Source of the DNA: Streptomyces sp. SPB162
Lineage (GTDB): Bacteria > Actinomycetota > Actinomycetes > Streptomycetales > Streptomycetaceae
Assembly (NCBI RefSeq): GCF_029504575.1
Contig: NZ_JAQFII010000001.1
Span: 4,161,001 to 4,225,000, forward strand
Length of the DNA stretch: 64,000 nucleotides
Direction: 5' to 3'
Shown here: in pieces, positions 56,993-64,000 of the stretch
Numbering within the stretch: position 1 is the stretch's first letter
Layout of the letters: the number at the start of each line of letters is the position of its first letter
Translations under genes and position numbers: made by a program
Notes under the pieces: generated by a model
The model's input: only the letters and a program-made list of their open reading frames with translations
Databases searched by the model: none
Told to the model about the DNA's origin: nothing

Positions 56993-57532
56993 ATGAGTGA
57001 CGTGCGCGAAGCCCTGCTGCAGCAGATCAAGGACAAGGCCGTGGTCCACGGCAAGGTGACCCTCTCCTCCGGGCTGGAGGCCGACTTCTACGTCGACCTC
57101 CGCCGGATCACCCTGGACGGCGAGGCGGCGCCGCTGACCGGCCAGGTGATGCTCGACCTGACCAAGGACCTCGACTTCGACGCCGTCGGCGGCCTGACGC
57201 TCGGCGCCGACCCCGTGGCGGGCTCGATGCTGCACGCGGCGGCCGCGCGCGGCCGCCGACTCGACGCCTTCGTCGTCCGCAAGGCGACCAAGGCGCACGG
57301 TATGCAGCGCCGGATCGAGGGCACCGAGGTCAAGGGCCGCCGCGTCCTGGTCGTCGAGGACACCTCGACCACCGGCGGCTCCCCGCTGACCGCCGTCGAA
57401 GCGGTGCGCGAGGCCGGCGGCGAGGTCGTCGCCGTCGCCGTCATCGTGGAGCGCGGCGCCGCGCCGGCGATCGAGGCGGCGGGACTGCCGTATCTGGCCG
57501 CCTACTCGCTGGCCGATCTCGACCTCGGCTGA
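56993..57532 (+). CDS. pyrE: Orotate phosphoribosyltransferase
   Basis: 179 residues from ATG 56993. The PRPP-binding loop GRRVLVVEDTSTTGGS, the flexible-loop Lys region VRKATKAHGMQRRIEG and the substrate-loop SSGLEADFYVDLRRITLDGE identify OPRTase, which makes OMP from orotate and PRPP in pyrimidine synthesis. Length is normal for actinobacteria. A 34-bp self-complementary hairpin follows before fba. Confidence 0.95.
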   Translation: MSDVREALLQQIKDKAVVHGKVTLSSGLEADFYVDLRRITLDGEAAPLTGQVMLDLTKDLDFDAVGGLTLGADPVAGSMLHAAAARGRRLDAFVVRKATKAHGMQRRIEGTEVKGRRVLVVEDTSTTGGSPLTAVEAVREAGGEVVAVAVIVERGAAPAIEAAGLPYLAAYSLADLDLG

Positions 57533-57598
57533 GCTCCGCAGCTCCCGGTGGCTCCCAGCCGCTCCCGGCCAGACGGGCTTGACCTGCGGTTTTTCCGG

Positions 57599-57632
57599 CC
57601 CCCTGGAGGTTCCACGTGGAACCTCCAGGGGG
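57599..57632. terminator. 34-bp perfect palindrome terminator after pyrE
   Basis: 57599-57614 pairs with 57617-57632, and the central CG is itself self-complementary. It is followed by tctt. It probably terminates pyrE before the fba promoter. Confidence 0.7.
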
Positions 57633-57747
57633 TCTTCGCATGCGAGGTGCGCACCGAGGTGGTGTTCGAGCGGGTCTCTGGGAGGATGGTGCCGACAACG
57701 GCGTCGGACCGCAGTTTCAGGACCCGCACATCACGAGGAGCGGACAA

Positions 57748-58770
57748 ATGCCCATCGCAACCCCCGAGGTCTACAACGAGATGCTCGACCGGGCGAAGGC
57801 AGGCAAGTTCGCCTACCCGGCCATCAACGTGACCTCGTCGCAGACGCTGCATGCCGCGCTGCGCGGGCTGGCCGAGGCGGAGAGCGACGGCATCATCCAG
57901 ATCTCCACCGGTGGCGCGGAGTTCCTGGGCGGCCAGTACAGCAAGGACATGGTCACCGGCGCGGTCGCGCTGGCGGAGTTCGCACACATCGTCGCCGAGA
58001 AGTACCCGGTCACGGTCGCGCTGCACACCGACCACTGCCCGAAGGACAAGCTGGACGCGTATGTCCGCCCGCTGCTGAAGATCTCGCGGGACCGCGTCGC
58101 CGCGGGCCGCCTGCCGCTCTTCCAGTCGCACATGTGGGACGGCTCGGCGGAGAACCTCAACGACAACCTCGCCATCGCGCAGGAGCTGCTCGCCGAGGCC
58201 GTCAAGGCCAACATCATCCTCGAGGTGGAGATCACCCCGACCGGTGGCGAGGAGGACGGTGTCTCGCACGAGATCAACGACTCCCTCTACACCACCCCGG
58301 ACGACGCGTTCCGCACCGTCGAGGCCCTCGGCCTGGGTGAGAAGGGCCGCTACCTGCTGGCCGCGTCCTTCGGAAACGTGCACGGCGTCTACAAGCCGGG
58401 CAACGTCGTCCTTCGCCCGGAGATCCTCAAGGAGCTCCAGGTGGCGGTCGCCGAGAAGCACGGCAAGGCCAACGCCTTCGACTTCGTCTTCCACGGCGGT
58501 TCCGGCTCGACGATCGAGGAGATCAACGAGGCCTTGGAGAACGGCGTCGTCAAGATGAACATCGACACCGACCTGCAGTACGCCTTCACCCGCCCGGTCG
58601 CCGACCACATGCTCCGCAACTACGACGGTGTCCTGAAGGTCGACGGCGAGGTCGGCAACAAGAAGGTCTACGACCCCCGCGTCTGGGGCAAGTCCGCCGA
58701 GGCCGGTATGGCCGCGCGCGTCGTCGTGGCCGCCGAGAACCTGCGGTCCGCGGGCAACAAGATCAAGTAA
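57748..58770 (+). CDS. fba: Class II fructose-bisphosphate aldolase
   Basis: 340 residues from ATG 57748 with AGGAG eight bases upstream. Zn-dependent aldolase motifs are in order: FAYPAINVTSSQTLHAALRG, ALHTDHCPKDKLD (metal His), QSHMWDGSAENL, LEVEITPTGGEEDGVSHEIN, AASFGNVHGVYKPGNVVL and DFVFHGGSGSTIEEINEALE. It cleaves FBP to GAP and DHAP in glycolysis. Highly biased codon use fits strong expression. A hairpin terminator follows at 58820. Confidence 0.97.
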   Translation: MPIATPEVYNEMLDRAKAGKFAYPAINVTSSQTLHAALRGLAEAESDGIIQISTGGAEFLGGQYSKDMVTGAVALAEFAHIVAEKYPVTVALHTDHCPKDKLDAYVRPLLKISRDRVAAGRLPLFQSHMWDGSAENLNDNLAIAQELLAEAVKANIILEVEITPTGGEEDGVSHEINDSLYTTPDDAFRTVEALGLGEKGRYLLAASFGNVHGVYKPGNVVLRPEILKELQVAVAEKHGKANAFDFVFHGGSGSTIEEINEALENGVVKMNIDTDLQYAFTRPVADHMLRNYDGVLKVDGEVGNKKVYDPRVWGKSAEAGMAARVVVAAENLRSAGNKIK

Positions 58771-58819
58771 CCGGTGGTGAGCAGCGGCGCTTCGCAGTGA
58801 GCCGCCGCGCCGCTCCGTA

Positions 58820-58858
58820 GAGGCCCCCCGAGCCCGCCGTTCCGGCCCGGGGGGCCTC
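58820..58858 (+). terminator. fba terminator hairpin
   Basis: gaggccccccg (58820-58830) pairs with cggggggcctc (58848-58858), followed by tt. Confidence 0.8.
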
Positions 58859-58889
58859 TTGCCGTCCGGGACAGGGCAGACTGGAAACC

Positions 58890-59303
58890 ATGGCCATTCA
58901 CAAAGACCTCCTCGGGGGCCCGCCCCCGACCCATCTGCCCGACGACCCGGAGCCGCGCGAGCTGCTCGCCTCCGGCACCGCCCCTTCAGAGGTGGCCGCC
59001 AAGTACCCCGCGTCCTCTCTGGTCTGGGCCCGGCTCGCCGACGACGCCTTCGAAGGGGGCCGGGTCGTCGAGTCCTACGCCTACGCCCGCACGGGTTACC
59101 ACCGGGGCCTGGACGCGCTGCGCCGGGCCGGCTGGAAGGGCCACGGCCCGGTGCCGTTCGAGCACGAGCCGAACCGCGGTTTCCTGCGCGCGCTGCACGC
59201 CCTCGCCCGCGCCGCGCAGGCGATCGGCGAGCAGGAGGAGTACGAGCGCTGCTCGTCCTTCCTCCGCGACAGCTCGCCCACCGCGGCCGACACACTCAGC
59301 TGA
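58890..59303 (+). CDS. DUF3151 protein
   Basis: 137 residues from ATG 58890. The whole sequence follows the DUF3151 pattern of actinobacteria: HKDLLGGPPPTHLPDDPEPR, VAAKYPASSLVWARLADDAF, YAYARTGYHRGLDALRRAGW and GFLRALHALARAAQAIGEQE. It is a small helical cytosolic protein of unknown function, typically next to fba in Streptomyces. Its TGA stop is the first part of a 13-bp tandem repeat. Confidence 0.88.
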   Translation: MAIHKDLLGGPPPTHLPDDPEPRELLASGTAPSEVAAKYPASSLVWARLADDAFEGGRVVESYAYARTGYHRGLDALRRAGWKGHGPVPFEHEPNRGFLRALHALARAAQAIGEQEEYERCSSFLRDSSPTAADTLS

Positions 59304-59391
59304 TCCGCCGAGTTGATCCGCCGAGTTGATCCGCCGAGTTGATCCGCCGAGCTGATCCGTTGAGTTGAGCCGCTGAGTCGAGCCGCTCAGC
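59302..59391. repeat. 13-bp tandem repeat, ~7 copies
   Basis: gatccgccgagtt occurs three times exactly (59302-59340), then in increasingly diverged copies to ~59391. It begins within the DUF3151 stop codon. Confidence 0.85.
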
Positions 59392-59578
59392 CGGCAGAAC
59401 GCGCGCGGCGACTCGCGACGGGTCTCACGACGGAACTCGCCCGCGTCACCGACGTGTTGGGCAGATCCCGCCTCTACCGCCGGTCGTCGATTGCCCCCGA
59501 AACAGCGCAGAGACAGACAAAAATTCATGCGGTTTGGCGTTGGACCGAACCCATGTGTGATTGTGAGCGTCATTGTCT

Positions 59579-60556
59579 GTGAGCACCGTGGGAGCAGTCG
59601 GCGGCCGGGAGGCAGCCACTCCGGTGGCGCCTTCAGGGGGAGCTTTGACCCATCACCCACCGGTGGCCGGCGGTGACCGACAGCGCGGTCCCAGTCCACG
59701 GGGACGTCGGAGCGAGGCCGCGCGGCGGCGGCGCCGTGCCCAGCGGCGCGTGCGGCTGCTGCTGACCTTCACCGCACTGGCCGTGCTGGTCGGCGGTGCC
59801 GCCGCGTGGTGGAGCGGCGGTTCCCACGACGCGGTGGACGCTTCCGCCACGGCCTCGCCGCCCGGCTCGTCCTCCCCGGCGCCCGCCGTGTCCGAGGACG
59901 TGTCGCCGAGCACGGGGTCCAAGACCCCCACGACACCCGCGTCGCCCAGCTCGACGAAGGGCACGGACAAGCAGGCCTCCGTGCCGAAGTCGGGGCCCGG
60001 AACCTTCAAGGCGGGCAAGGGCAAGGGCAGCGGCTCCACGGTCGGCAAGGGCACCATCCTCACCTACCGGGTCCAGGTGGAGGACGGCATCCAGATCTCC
60101 GCCGACCAGGCGGTGGACGAGGTGGCGAAGATCCTCGCGGACCCCCGCAGCTGGACCCGCGACGGCAAGCACGGCTTCCGCCAGGTGTCGTCCGGCACCG
60201 CGGACCTCGTCATCCGGATAGCGACCCCGGACACCGCGGACTCGCTCTGCCTGGCGGCCATCCACATGGACACCGGGAACGAGCTGAACTGCGAGGTCCC
60301 CGGCGGCGTCGTGGTGAACCTGCGGCGGTGGATCCTGGGCTCGCCGACGTTCACCGGCCCCATATCCGACTACCGTGCCCTGATCATCAACCATGAGGTC
60401 GGCCACAGCCTCGGCCACGGCCATGAGGGCTGCCCCGGTCCCGGCAAGCTCGCGCCCGCGATGATGCAGCAGATCAAGGGCCTCAACGGCTGCAAACCGA
60501 ACGCCTGGCCGTACGACCGTCAGGGGCACTACATCAGCGGCCCGTCCGTCACCTGA
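59579..60556 (+). CDS. DUF3152 membrane-anchored zincin
   Basis: 325 residues from GTG 59579 (TTG 59573 also in frame). A basic cytoplasmic head (RRRRRAQRRVRLLL) and one membrane span (~60-80) precede a Ser/Thr/Pro linker to ~160. The DUF3152 domain follows (ILTYRVQVEDGIQISADQAV, GTADLVIRIATPDTADSLCL, NCEVPGGVVVNLRRWILGS). It carries the metzincin-like INHEVGHSLGHGHEGCPGPG (HExxHxxGHxH). A wall-facing metallopeptidase is likely; substrate unknown. Confidence 0.85.
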   Translation: MSTVGAVGGREAATPVAPSGGALTHHPPVAGGDRQRGPSPRGRRSEAARRRRRAQRRVRLLLTFTALAVLVGGAAAWWSGGSHDAVDASATASPPGSSSPAPAVSEDVSPSTGSKTPTTPASPSSTKGTDKQASVPKSGPGTFKAGKGKGSGSTVGKGTILTYRVQVEDGIQISADQAVDEVAKILADPRSWTRDGKHGFRQVSSGTADLVIRIATPDTADSLCLAAIHMDTGNELNCEVPGGVVVNLRRWILGSPTFTGPISDYRALIINHEVGHSLGHGHEGCPGPGKLAPAMMQQIKGLNGCKPNAWPYDRQGHYISGPSVT

Positions 60557-60637
60557 GCCCTTGCCGAATCACCGCCCTCGACAGATGATCTCGGCGTGGC
60601 CCGGCGACCCCGGGCCGAGATCCTGAAGGGAACGGAT

Positions 60638-61495
60638 ATGTCCGAAACACCAGCCGAGGGTCCGGAGACCCCGAACCTCGACTTCCAGGGCACCACCCCT
60701 TACGAGGACTACGTTCAGGCGGATGTCCTCACCCATCTTCAGCACACCCTCTCCGACGATCCCGGCGAGATGGTCTTCCTGGTCGCCACCCAGGTCATGG
60801 AGCTGTGGTTCACCGTCCTCGTTCACGAGTGGCACACCGCGGGGCAGGCGCTCCGCGAGGACGACATCCCGACGGCCATGGCGGCCCTCAAGCGCAGCAC
60901 CTACGAGCTCGAGTCGCTCAACGCCTCCTGGAAGCCGCTCGCGCACCTCACCCCCGGTCAGTTCAACTCCTACCGCAGCGCTCTGGGGGAGGGCTCCGGA
61001 TTCCAGTCGGCGATGTACCGGCGGCTGGAGTTCCTGCTCGGCGACAAGTCGGCGTCCATGCTCGTCCCGCACCGCGGCTCGCCGCGGGTGTACGCCGAGC
61101 TGGAGAAGGCCCTGCACGAGCCGAGCCTCTACGACGAGGTGCTCGGCCTGCTGCAGCGGCGCGGCCACGACATCCCCGCCAAGCTCCTCGAACGCGACCT
61201 CTCGCTGCGCTACGAGCCCGACCCGGCCGTCGAGCGGGCCTGGCAGCGGATCTACTCCGCCTCCGGGACCACTGGCGAATCCGCTGCCGGTGACGCCGAC
61301 CTGCTGCGGCTGGGCGAGGCGCTGACCGAGGTCGCCGAGCTGGTCTGGCGCTGGCGCAACGACCACCTGGTGGCGACCCGGCGCGCGATGGGCGCCAAGA
61401 CGGGCACCGGCGGCTCCGCGGGCGTGGCGTGGCTGGAGAAACGTGCCGCCAAGAACGTCTTCCCCGAGCTTTGGACGGCGCGCAGCCATGTCTGA
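60638..61495 (+). CDS. kynA: Tryptophan 2,3-dioxygenase
   Basis: 285 residues from ATG 60638 (AAGGGAAC upstream). The haem dioxygenase signature is clear: YEDYVQADVLTHLQHTLSDD, EMVFLVATQVMELWFTVLVH, LTPGQFNSYRSALGEGSGFQS region, and the haem-ligand His in RWRNDHLVATRRAMGAKTGT. It converts L-tryptophan to N-formylkynurenine. It is first in the operon; its stop overlaps the kynureninase start. Confidence 0.95.
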   Translation: MSETPAEGPETPNLDFQGTTPYEDYVQADVLTHLQHTLSDDPGEMVFLVATQVMELWFTVLVHEWHTAGQALREDDIPTAMAALKRSTYELESLNASWKPLAHLTPGQFNSYRSALGEGSGFQSAMYRRLEFLLGDKSASMLVPHRGSPRVYAELEKALHEPSLYDEVLGLLQRRGHDIPAKLLERDLSLRYEPDPAVERAWQRIYSASGTTGESAAGDADLLRLGEALTEVAELVWRWRNDHLVATRRAMGAKTGTGGSAGVAWLEKRAAKNVFPELWTARSHV

Positions 61496-62798
61496 CGACG
61501 CGCTGCGGGAGAGGGCCGAGCTGCGGGAGAGGGCCGGGCGGCTCGACGCCGCCGACGGGCTCGCGAAGATCCGGGACCGGTTCACCCTCGACGAGACCGT
61601 CTACCTGGACGGCAACTCCCTGGGCGCCCTCCCGACCACGGTCGCGCCGCGGCTGCGCGACGTGATCGAGCGCGAATGGGGCAGTCTGCGCATCCGCTCC
61701 TGGGACGAGAGCGGCTGGTGGACGGCGCCCGAGCGGATCGGGGACCGCATAGGCGCGCTGATAGGCGCGGCTCCCGGCCAGGTCGTCGCCGGCGACTCCA
61801 CCAGCGTCAACGTCTTCAAAGCGGTCGTGGCCGCGGTCCGGATGGCGGGGGAGGACCGCACCGAGATCCTCGTGGACGCCGCGACCTTCCCGACCGACGG
61901 CTACCTCGCCGAGTCGGCGGCGAGGATGACCGGCCGTACCGTCCGGGCCGTCGAAGCCGGGGCCATGGCGGACGCCATGGGCGACCGCACCGCCGTCGTC
62001 CTCGTCAACCACGTCGACTACCGGACCGGGCGGCTGCACGACCTGCCCGGTACGACGGCCGCCGCCCACGCGGCGGGCGCCCTGGTCGTCTGGGACCTGT
62101 GCCACAGCGCGGGCGCGCTGCCGGTCGACCTCGACGCGCACGGGGTGGACCTCGCCGTCGGCTGCTCGTACAAGTACCTCAACGGCGGCCCCGGCGCGCC
62201 CGCGTATCTGTACGTACGGCGCGATCTGCAGCCGCGCTTCGACTCGCCGCTGCCGGGCTGGAACTCGCACGCCGACCCCTTCGGCATGAGCTCCGACTAC
62301 AGCCCCGCGGAAGGCTCCGTCCGCGGCCGCGTCGGCACCCCGGACATCCTGTCGCTGCTCGCCCTCGACGCTGCGCTCGACGTCTGGGACGGTGTCGCCA
62401 TCGCGGACGTACGGGCCAAGAGCCTGGAGCTGACGGACTTCTTCCTCGCATGCGTCGAGCGGTACGTGCCGTCCGGCCGGGTCTCGTCCGTCACGCCCGC
62501 CGCGCACGAACAGCGCGGCAGCCAGGTCGCGCTGCGCTGCGACGACGCGGGCGAGGTCATGCGCCGGTTGACCGCCCGCGGCGTCGTGGGCGACTACCGG
62601 CGCCCCGACGTCCTGCGCTTCGGCTTCACCCCGCTCTACACGCGGTTCGCCGACGCGGAGCAGGCCGCCCGGGTCCTCGCCGACGTGCTCCGCGAGGTTG
62701 ACGAGGAAGCCGGAGCGAAGCCCGGCGCGGAGACCGGGGGAGCCGACGGCGAAGCCGGCGCACCGTCCGGCCACGAAACCGGTGAAGGGAACCGATAA
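61488..62798 (+). CDS. kynU: Kynureninase
   Basis: 436 residues from ATG 61488, overlapping the kynA stop by eight bases. The PLP fold-type I core includes VYLDGNSLGALPTT, VAGDSTSVNVFKAVVAAVRM, LVNHVDYRTGRLHDL, VWDLCHSAGALPVDLDAHGV and the PLP lysine in AVGCSYKYLNGGPGAPAYLY. It cleaves kynurenine to anthranilate and alanine. The C-terminal ~35 residues are an Ala/Gly/Glu-rich extension. Confidence 0.94.
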   Translation: MSDDALRERAELRERAGRLDAADGLAKIRDRFTLDETVYLDGNSLGALPTTVAPRLRDVIEREWGSLRIRSWDESGWWTAPERIGDRIGALIGAAPGQVVAGDSTSVNVFKAVVAAVRMAGEDRTEILVDAATFPTDGYLAESAARMTGRTVRAVEAGAMADAMGDRTAVVLVNHVDYRTGRLHDLPGTTAAAHAAGALVVWDLCHSAGALPVDLDAHGVDLAVGCSYKYLNGGPGAPAYLYVRRDLQPRFDSPLPGWNSHADPFGMSSDYSPAEGSVRGRVGTPDILSLLALDAALDVWDGVAIADVRAKSLELTDFFLACVERYVPSGRVSSVTPAAHEQRGSQVALRCDDAGEVMRRLTARGVVGDYRRPDVLRFGFTPLYTRFADAEQAARVLADVLREVDEEAGAKPGAETGGADGEAGAPSGHETGEGNR

Positions 62799-62801
62799 CC
62801 G

Positions 62802-63776
62802 ATGCCCGCCTCCACGCCCGAGCACGCCACCCCCCGCGCGCCGTCCCCGGCCGGCCTCCGCCGGGCGGAGGCCGCCGCTCAGCGTGCGGAGGCGGAGGAG
62901 GCGTCGGCCTTCGCGCACCCGGCCGTCCCCCCGGACGCGACCGCGGCCTACGGCGAACTTCCCGACCAGATCGCCGACTTCTACCGGCCGCGGTCGGCAC
63001 CCGGGATTCCGGTGCGGCCCGCGCCGCTCGTCATCGTCCTGCACGGCGGTGCCTGGCGCGCCCGCTACGACCGCGAGCACATCTCGCCGTTCGCCGCCCA
63101 CCTCGCCGGCCGCGGCTTCGCCGTGGCGTCGGTGGAGTACCGGCGCGGCGGCGAGGAACCGCCGGCCGGCGGCGACGGCAGCGCCCACCCACGCGAGGAC
63201 ACCCCTCCCGCGGGCCGCTGGCCGGACACCCTCGACGACGTCGCCGCCGCCGTGGACGCCCTGCCCGCGCTCGCGGTGCGGACGCTGGGCGCGGACACCG
63301 TGGACCCCCGGCGCGTCGTCCTCACCGGGCACAGCGCGGGCGGCCACCTGGCGCTGTGGGCCGCCGCCCGCAACGTCCTTCCATCCGATTCCCCCTGGCA
63401 TCGCCCCTCGCCTCCCCCGTTGCGCGGAGTCGTCGCCCTCGCGCCGGTCGCGGACTTCGCGTCCGCGATCCGGCTGCGGGTGTGCTCCGACGCCGTCGTG
63501 CAGTTCCTCGGCGGACCCGAGCACGTCACGGCGCGGCTGCCCCACGCCGATCCCGCCGTGCTGCTGCCCACCGGTATCGCTACAACCATCGTGCAGGGCA
63601 CCACTGACAACGTGGTTCCGCCGCAGGTCGCGAGGGCTTTCGCGGACGCCGCGGCACTGGCGGGCGAGGAGGTCGTCGAGGCGGTGTTGGACGGCGTCGG
63701 ACACTTCCCGCTGATCGACCCGGCCGCCGCCGCGTGCGCCGTCGTCGTCGAGGAGATCGCGCAACTCGCCTGGTAG
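62802..63776 (+). CDS. Alpha/beta hydrolase, probable kynurenine formamidase
   Basis: 324 residues from ATG 62802, three bases after the kynU stop. Alpha/beta-hydrolase motifs: oxyanion HGGAW (VIVLHGGAWRARYDREHISP), nucleophile GHSAGG (VVLTGHSAGGHLALWAAA), acid region QGTTDNVVPPQVA and a C-terminal catalytic His in GVGHFPLID. In an operon with kynA and kynU it would supply the missing N-formylkynurenine hydrolysis. Function is inferred from context. The first ~55 residues are a low-complexity extension. Confidence 0.8.
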   Translation: MPASTPEHATPRAPSPAGLRRAEAAAQRAEAEEASAFAHPAVPPDATAAYGELPDQIADFYRPRSAPGIPVRPAPLVIVLHGGAWRARYDREHISPFAAHLAGRGFAVASVEYRRGGEEPPAGGDGSAHPREDTPPAGRWPDTLDDVAAAVDALPALAVRTLGADTVDPRRVVLTGHSAGGHLALWAAARNVLPSDSPWHRPSPPPLRGVVALAPVADFASAIRLRVCSDAVVQFLGGPEHVTARLPHADPAVLLPTGIATTIVQGTTDNVVPPQVARAFADAAALAGEEVVEAVLDGVGHFPLIDPAAAACAVVVEEIAQLAW

Positions 63777-63897
63777 CCGGCGGTGCCGGGGCCGCCTCGG
63801 CGGCCCTCCGGCGGACCCGTGTAGTCCTTGAGACGGACGCCCGGAGATCGGCTGCGGTGTGGACGACGCGCCCGCGGCGGCTGCCTAGTGTGTGAAC

Positions 63898-64000
63898 GTG
63901 ACCGACACCGACCAGACCACGCTGCGGACCGAGCTCCGTATAGCCCGGAGCGCGCTGAAGGGGCTGCGTGACGACCTGGTCACCGACGCCTTCGCCTTCC
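63898..64000 (+). CDS. N-terminus of a protein cut by the window end (possibly a sensor kinase)
   Basis: From GTG 63898 the frame reads MTDTDQTTLRTELRIARSAL then KGLRDDLVTDAFAF to the window edge. Only ~34 residues are visible, amphipathic and helical. I have a weak recollection of such N-termini in Streptomyces two-component sensor kinases. No domain can be shown. TTGAGA at ~63829 is a possible -35. Confidence 0.4.
   Translation, partial: MTDTDQTTLRTELRIARSALKGLRDDLVTDAFAF

Noticed and set aside
57599-57632. ParB (parS) site because of the gttCCACGTGGaac core
   Set aside because: It differs symmetrically from the Streptomyces parS core GTTTCACGTGAAAC and is embedded in a 34-bp palindrome right after pyrE. 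Terminator is the simpler reading.
59302-59391. CRISPR array
   Set aside because: Repeats are 13 bp and contiguous, with no spacers and no cas genes.

Overview
The window is high-GC actinobacterial chromosome and almost certainly Streptomyces. GTG starts and GTGA/ATGA overlaps are common. It carries a LAXTG sorting signal, the dnaK-grpE-dnaJ-hspR operon with HspR-type inverted repeats (HAIR), an HspR-type site before clpB, an Scr1-type XRE regulator paired with a DUF397 protein, GAF-ANTAR proteins and DUF3151/DUF3152 genes. The order dcd ... dnaK operon ... clpB ... pyrE, fba ... kynA, kynU fits the Streptomyces core chromosome, with accessory DNA inserted at several points.

Layout. 1-8.3 kb: the end of a DUF389 membrane protein, a secreted beta-helix glycoside hydrolase (probably GH87-like), DUF4267 and hemerythrin proteins, a large BTAD/AAA regulator preceded by 12-bp tandem repeats, and an RpiR regulator followed by a 30-bp palindrome. 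8.3-18.3 kb: an accessory, scarred stretch. It holds small hypothetical genes, two MITE-like elements with terminal inverted repeats and TA ends, a sortase-anchored protein with a PD-(D/E)XK-like motif, a 3' tRNA-Ser fragment, a degenerate integrase next to tRNA-Gly(CCC), dcd, and wrecked Nudix and XRE/TPR genes. 18.4-24.4 kb: an ice-binding (DUF3494) repeat protein, a Yip1 membrane protein, a thioredoxin-fold lipoprotein and a large Fe-S oxidoreductase. 24.6-29.0 kb: the heat-shock operon.

29.0-41.1 kb is the most interesting region. A minus-strand cluster encodes a non-contractile (siphovirus-type) phage tail: tail-terminator candidate, major tail protein, a tail-assembly chaperone pair with a -1 frameshift site, coiled-coil protein, short tape measure, distal tail protein, hub/tail-tip protein and tip/receptor-binding candidate. 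Amidase endolysin, holin and a coiled-coil membrane protein follow. There is no terminase, portal, capsid or intact integrase. Upstream regulators (a frame-broken WhiB-like gene, a Zn-finger protein, a small HTH protein) lie behind a near-perfect SOS (LexA) box and diverge from an XRE regulator. I infer an SOS-inducible F-type tailocin-like locus sitting between hspR and clpB. A plus-strand, lower-GC gene with a possible von Willebrand A-like fold interrupts it.

41.1-64 kb: an FBP zinc-finger protein, a MITE relic that supplies stop codons to two convergent genes, a whiJ-like regulatory trio with a frame-broken ATPase, an F420/PPOX enzyme, clpB, YbjN, a PIG-V-type glycosyltransferase, two tandem GAF-ANTAR regulators (one frame-broken), a frame-broken aminotransferase, DUF2617 and a membrane spermidine synthase-like protein, an SRPBCC protein, aldose epimerase, pyrE, fba, DUF3151 (with a 13-bp tandem repeat at its stop), a DUF3152 zincin, and a tryptophan-to-anthranilate operon (dioxygenase, kynureninase, probable formamidase). 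Five otherwise well-conserved reading frames are broken by single-base-scale indels. Whether these are real decay or sequence errors should be settled before function is inferred.
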